Shown here: positions 60,616-64,000 of the stretch, piece after piece
Layout: every line of letters starts with the position of its first letter
Position numbering within the stretch: position 1 is the first letter of the stretch
NCBI GenBank assembly: GCA_029224185.1
Contig: CM055196.1
Location: 3,704,193-3,768,192, forward strand
Length of the DNA: 64,000 nucleotides
From: Karalla daura
Lineage: Eukaryota > Chordata > Actinopteri > Chaetodontiformes > Leiognathidae
Direction of reading: 5' to 3'
Made by a program: the position numbers and the translations under genes
Notes under the pieces: generated by a model
What the model was told of the DNA's origin: nothing
Databases searched by the model: none
The model's input: the letters and a program-made list of their open reading frames with translations, nothing else

Positions 60616-63600
60616 CTGTTGAACATGCCATCAAAGTGTCAAATCAGGCCATCCCTGCCTTCACACTATCTTTTGACTTGACTTGCATTCTTTTCTTTTT
60701 CTCTGAATATGCGTACGTCAAAAAACAGTTTCAGCAATGAACAAACGCGCAGAACTCAGTCTGAAGTGGCCCACCTAATTTGATTGTACTCTACTTCTTG
60801 TAAACAGCGCTACCATAAAAACCGCTATCAGTGCCTGAGGCACAGGTACACAAAAGCTTCAGTGTGCTTTCAAATTAAATGTCAGTTAAATGTTTTGAAA
60901 ACATCTTTTTTTTTTTACAACTTTTTTTTTTTAAAACAACTGAATCTGTAAGCAACAACTGGCAACAACTTGGCCTCTTCCGATAGCTAATGTATCCTTT
61001 TTGTAAGCTTCTCTAACTCATGACAAGTGATACATCATGTGCTAAACATCTACAGGGAGTCTGTTACTTTGCTGCGATCAGCTGAGCCTCAGCAGCCAGA
61101 CACTGGCAGTCACCTGTTTCTCTCACAACTTAGGTCTATTCCAATCGGCGTTTTAACTCCATCTCTCACTTGACATACAGTAGCAGCTGGCCTAAATTAC
61201 CATGATTACATAGAAACAGAGATAGTCTCAACCAAGTCCCGTTGTCAAAACGAAAACATGAACGATACCTGGAATGGTGTTGTCCAGGATGAAGCCAAAG
61301 AAACCTCCTACGAACATGCTGGTTGTCAGAAGCACCTGCAGCATTTGGTCAAGTTCAACAACTCCTAAACACAAAATACACAGAAAATCTAGTTAATCCC
61401 CCGGTCGAAATTGGAGAATTTAAAGTGCGGTGCTTCTTGTGAATAGAATGATGTCAGAATGCGTGCAGGTACCCGTAGCAATAGCTTCTGGGTGCTTCAG
61501 TATCCAGTTAGGGATGACCAGACCAGAGAACATGGAGAAGCCAAAAACAAAGATGTTTCGAGAGGAATTCATATCTGCATGCTGAAAACGAGAGGAACAT
61601 AAGAGGTAAGGTAATTAATTGTATCTGCTCAGTTAATGAAAAAAAATGTTGTTGTTCTTTGCTCAGATTCTGAGTTTGTACCTGGAGGTTTGAAACTCCT
61701 GCAGCAGAAATGACACCAAACATAACCATGAACATCCCTCCAATCACGGGTGATGGGATTGTGGTGAATACAGCCCCAACTTTTCCAAACACACCCATGA
61801 CAACCAACAAGACTCCACTGGCTACAATCACCATTCGGCTACCAACCTGCAAGAAGAGAGAGGTCAAAACACACATCATCAGTAGAATATCCAGCTTTGT
61901 ATGTCTGTGTCAGTCTAAGTACAACACTTCCACTTGTCTGCTTCACTTTACATGAAGACACAACTGACCTTGGTAATACCCAGGGCCCCGACATTCTCGC
62001 TGTATGAGGTGGTACCATTTCCTGTACCCCAGGCACCAGCCAGCAGACAACCCAGCCCCTCAATGCCAATGCCCCTGTTGATAGCATGCTTAGGTGGAGG
62101 TGGAGCCCCGGAGAGTCTGGCACATGCGTGGTAGTCCCCTACAGACTCTATCATTGAGGATATCACACCAGCCAAGATGCCAACCACCCCAGCCAGGCTG
62201 ACAGTAGGCATCCCCCACTGGCCTGAAGATGCATTGAACAAAGGAGAGAAGATTTACACATTATGCAGCTTACAGTGCCTGCTTGTGATAACTTTTCTCC
62301 TATGTTTGGTGGCCTCTTACCCGGATATGGAAAAGTGAACCAGGGGGCTTGGCTCATGATGTCTCCCTTCAGATCAGTGCGAGCCATGTATCCATATCCA
62401 TCTGGCTCAGTGGGGAGCACATTGTAAGTAGTCAGTATGTAGCAGATAAGCCAAGACAGACTGATTCCAAGAAGGACCTGATGAGACAAAAAAAATCAAG
62501 CGGTCAAAAGACAAAATGAATTATTTTTTTATGTATCCTGATGTGAAACGCAGTTGCTGAGTTAAAAACGGCCACGTACGGGGAGGATCTGAAAGATGTA
62601 AACACGTGAGACGTGTAGCTTTTTATCCTTGTATGTAGGAAACGGCACAGGTATGTGACGGAGGTACTGTGAGAACAGCGTGATCAGGACTGTGGTCCTG
62701 TGAGAGACAGGGGAAAAAAAACAATTAATAATGTGTTTCACTTATATCATGTAAAACCAGAAAGATCCCACTCTAAGCCTATTTGAGAACTGTACACACA
62801 TGGCCGCTATGCCCCAGTGATAGCCAGCACTGGTCCCAGCTGAGTCGAACAGGGAGAGTCCGATGAGGGAGATGGTGGGAGCGATGGTGAGAGGCCCAAT
62901 GAAGCGCATGAAGAGGCCGATGAGGCCGGAAAAGCCAACAAATACCTGGAAGAGTGACCCCACCATGATGGAGCCCTGCAGCTGAAAACGGACACAAGAA
63001 GTTGCGTTTGTGTTTCCACATCAGGAGTTTTGTTTTGACTTTTCAGTGGACGAAATGGTTTCTTCCATGCTTTGCAGATATTTGTTTTGTACAGCGAGCT
63101 GTGACGCCAATGGTCTGTCATCAGTCGCACACTATCATGTCACCGATTTGTTTCGCTTCGTGACACAAAGCACACATGCATGCAGAGTTAAAAGGCGAGG
63201 TCATTCCGACCAACACTGAGCTACCAACACATGCTGTGTGAGGAAGAAAGAACAATTTCTTGCACGTCTAAAGGTGTCATCTGTTACAAATGCTGTTTTT
63301 CTATAATCACATGAACTCAACAATCACAGCTGCCCATTACTAATGGTTAAACAGATTACAGCAAAGGTCTAAGGTAGCATGAAATTTGCACACTTGAAGT
63401 AAGCATTACACAGCAGCTAAACAATGGCTACTTCTGTGCAGCTGAAATCTCTATTTAATCAATGAGTATTTGTCCGACTGAGGAAAGTGACACAAATTTT
63501 GATTTCATATGGTCAGCATTTTCTGTGACAGTCCCAAATATCTTTATTTCAGGTCTGTCCAGGTCACCGCATGATTGACGTGTACTGTACAACCCAAATC

Positions 63601-64000
63601 CAGTCCAATGGGTTAGGGTTAGGGCTATGAACTGCAAATGTTGCACGCGAAACCGCTAATGATCCATTTCGTGCAGACACATTATTTGGTCATGTTGCCA
63701 AAGTGTAAAGCTGAGGTAGGTAGGCACTGTCAAAATGGTGTTATCCAGTGGTGATATCCAGTGGTGATATCCAATGGTGAAATCCAGTTCCACTGTCACT
63801 GAGCTTTTACAGTGACTGTAAGTAGGTGACATCACAGAGTCTGTCTCTACAGCTCTGGGTTTGTCATAACGTACTGTGAACGGTCCACTTACTGCTCTCA
63901 TGCGACTCTGCCACACTTCTATGAACTCTGGGGAGGAGGTGTTGACCAGGCTTGCATTTTGGGTCCACGCAGGACATGTCCACTCTGGCATGGACAGCAT
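60347..64000 (-). CDS. slc23a4: Sodium-dependent nucleobase transporter of SLC23 (NAT/NCS2) family, 5' end outside window
   Basis: Nine - strand exons (63893-64000, 62800-62981, 62580-62697, 62321-62477, 61969-62222, 61682-61846, 61473-61581, 61269-61364, 60347-60615) join in phase to 485 C-terminal residues and TGA. Family marks, in order: PEWTCPAWTQNASLVNTSSP with two N-glycosylation sequons, RFIGPLTIAPTISLIGLSLF, the IESVGDY carboxylate segment (Glu at partial residue 214), GAPPPPKHAINRG, the NAT signature SENVGALGITK (263-273), HADMNSSRN and ILDNTIP. SLC23 proteins are plasma-membrane sodium symporters. Ascorbate transporters have Pro at the first signature position and nucleobase transporters Gln or Glu, so Glu here points to SNBT1 (uracil, hypoxanthine and related bases). 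Adjacent fam180a matches the rodent Slc23a4 locus; the human copy is a pseudogene. An SVCT-like paralogue is less likely. Confidence 0.85.
60616..61268 (-). other. slc23a4: slc23a4 last intron, 653 bases
   Basis: T-rich in the + strand near 60905-60935; otherwise nothing recognisable. Confidence 0.85.
61269..61364 (-). CDS. slc23a4: slc23a4 exon (last membrane span)
   Basis: It completes Gly and reads VVELDQMLQVLLTTSMFVGG, then FFGFILDNTIP plus one base. The acceptor is TGTTTAG and the donor GTATCG. ILDNT(I/V)PG is a strong family mark. Confidence 0.92.
61473..61581 (-). CDS. slc23a4: slc23a4 exon (DMNSSRN)
   Basis: It reads HADMNSSRNIFVFGFSMFSG, then LVIPNWILKHPEAIAT plus one base. The acceptor is GTTTTCAG and the donor GTACCT. 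Typical of the SLC23 segment before the last membrane spans. Confidence 0.93.
61682..61846 (-). CDS. slc23a4: slc23a4 exon (VGSR..PVIGGMF)
   Basis: The acceptor is CTTCTTGCAG. It reads VGSRMVIVASGVLLVVMGVF, then GKVGAVFTTIPSPVIGGMFM and VMFGVISAAGVSNLQ. The donor is GTACAA. Exactly 55 codons, phase 0 at both ends. Confidence 0.94.
61969..62222 (-). CDS. slc23a4: slc23a4 exon (substrate-site segment and NAT signature)
   Basis: It reads QWGMPTVSLAGVVGILAGVI, then SSMIESVGDYHACARLSGAP, then PPPKHAINRGIGIEGLGCLL, AGAWGTGNGTTSYSENVGAL and GITK. This exon carries the conserved Glu of IESVGDY and the NAT signature, whose Glu at the first position is the specificity clue. Confidence 0.95.
62321..62477 (-). 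CDS. slc23a4: slc23a4 exon (ARTDLKGDIM)
   Basis: It reads VLLGISLSWLICYILTTYNV, then LPTEPDGYGYMARTDLKGDI and MSQAPWFTFPYP plus one base of Gly. The donor is GTAAGA. Confidence 0.93.
62580..62697 (-). CDS. slc23a4: slc23a4 exon (FSQYLRHIPVP)
   Basis: It completes Met and reads TTVLITLFSQYLRHIPVPFP, then TYKDKKLHVSRVYIFQILP. The donor is GTACGT. LFSQYLR is conserved in SLC23 transporters. Confidence 0.92.
62800..62981 (-). CDS. slc23a4: slc23a4 exon (membrane segments; GPLTIAPTISLIGLSLF)
   Basis: The acceptor is CGTTTTCAG. It reads LQGSIMVGSLFQVFVGFSGL, then IGLFMRFIGPLTIAPTISLI and on to GYHWGIAA. It ends with two bases of Met, donor GTGTGT. Strong match to the SLC23 core. Confidence 0.92.
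62982..63892 (-). other. slc23a4: slc23a4 intron, 911 bases
   Basis: The longest intron of the visible gene. It contains a four-unit 13-base tandem repeat (63735-63786) and no other recognisable feature. Confidence 0.85.
63735..63786 (+). repeat. 13-bp tandem repeat, four units
   Basis: Four adjacent units close to GTGGTGATATCCA, with one or two changes in the outer units. Confidence 0.9.
63893..64000 (-). CDS. slc23a4: slc23a4 exon (N-glycosylated loop), open at window edge
   Basis: It reads MLSMPEWTCPAWTQNASLVN and then TSSPEFIEVWQSRMRA. The donor is GTAAGT. The ATG at the window edge is an internal Met, since SLC23 proteins have an N-terminal cytoplasmic part and a first membrane span before this loop. 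The exon probably extends beyond the window. Confidence 0.88.

Overview
This is a nuclear genomic window from a vertebrate, most likely a percomorph teleost fish. The evidence is intron-split genes with GT/AG splice sites, very compact introns of about 100 bases in one gene, dense long microsatellites, and fragments that resemble interspersed repeats common in fish. No prokaryotic, plastid, viral or CRISPR features were found. Most long open frames are translations of microsatellites or chance frames in non-coding DNA.

Layout. (1) About 1-15,545, + strand: the 3' end of a TMTC-family gene, best match tmtc2. Four coding exons (2654-2735, 3950-4064, 8083-8146, 13194-13373) join in phase to give the last 146 residues, all TPR repeat. 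They are followed by a long putative 3' UTR with AATAAA signals at 13846 and 15522. The 5' exons lie outside the window. (2) About 15,546-56,700: a gene-poor interval of about 41 kb. I recognise no protein-coding or RNA gene in it. It holds microsatellites, a 370-base purine-rich tract, decayed repeats, one exon-like segment, and one of two copies of an element I cannot name. (3) 56,992-59,620, + strand: fam180a, three exons, 168 residues, a small predicted secreted protein with a furin-type RTKR site. (4) 60,347-64,000, - strand: nine exons of a nucleobase/ascorbate transporter (SLC23 family), open at its 5' end. Its NAT signature has Glu in the first position (SENVGALGITK), which favours the nucleobase-transporting SNBT1/slc23a4 over ascorbate SVCT proteins. 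fam180a next to slc23a4 matches the order I know from rodents, and the two genes are tail to tail.

Functionally the three genes are unrelated: an ER-membrane TMTC protein with lumenal TPRs, a secreted protein of unknown role, and a plasma-membrane purine/pyrimidine base transporter. Fam180a and slc23a4 form a conserved neighbourhood.

The most unusual sequence signal is a pair of diverged copies, about 33 kb apart (1571-1770 and 34946-35135), of a roughly 190-base element. Each copy has a 29/30-base direct repeat built on TTTCCGAYGGTACCTGAACG, then a GC-rich G-run block, then a TTATAATACA box. I do not recognise this as a known family.
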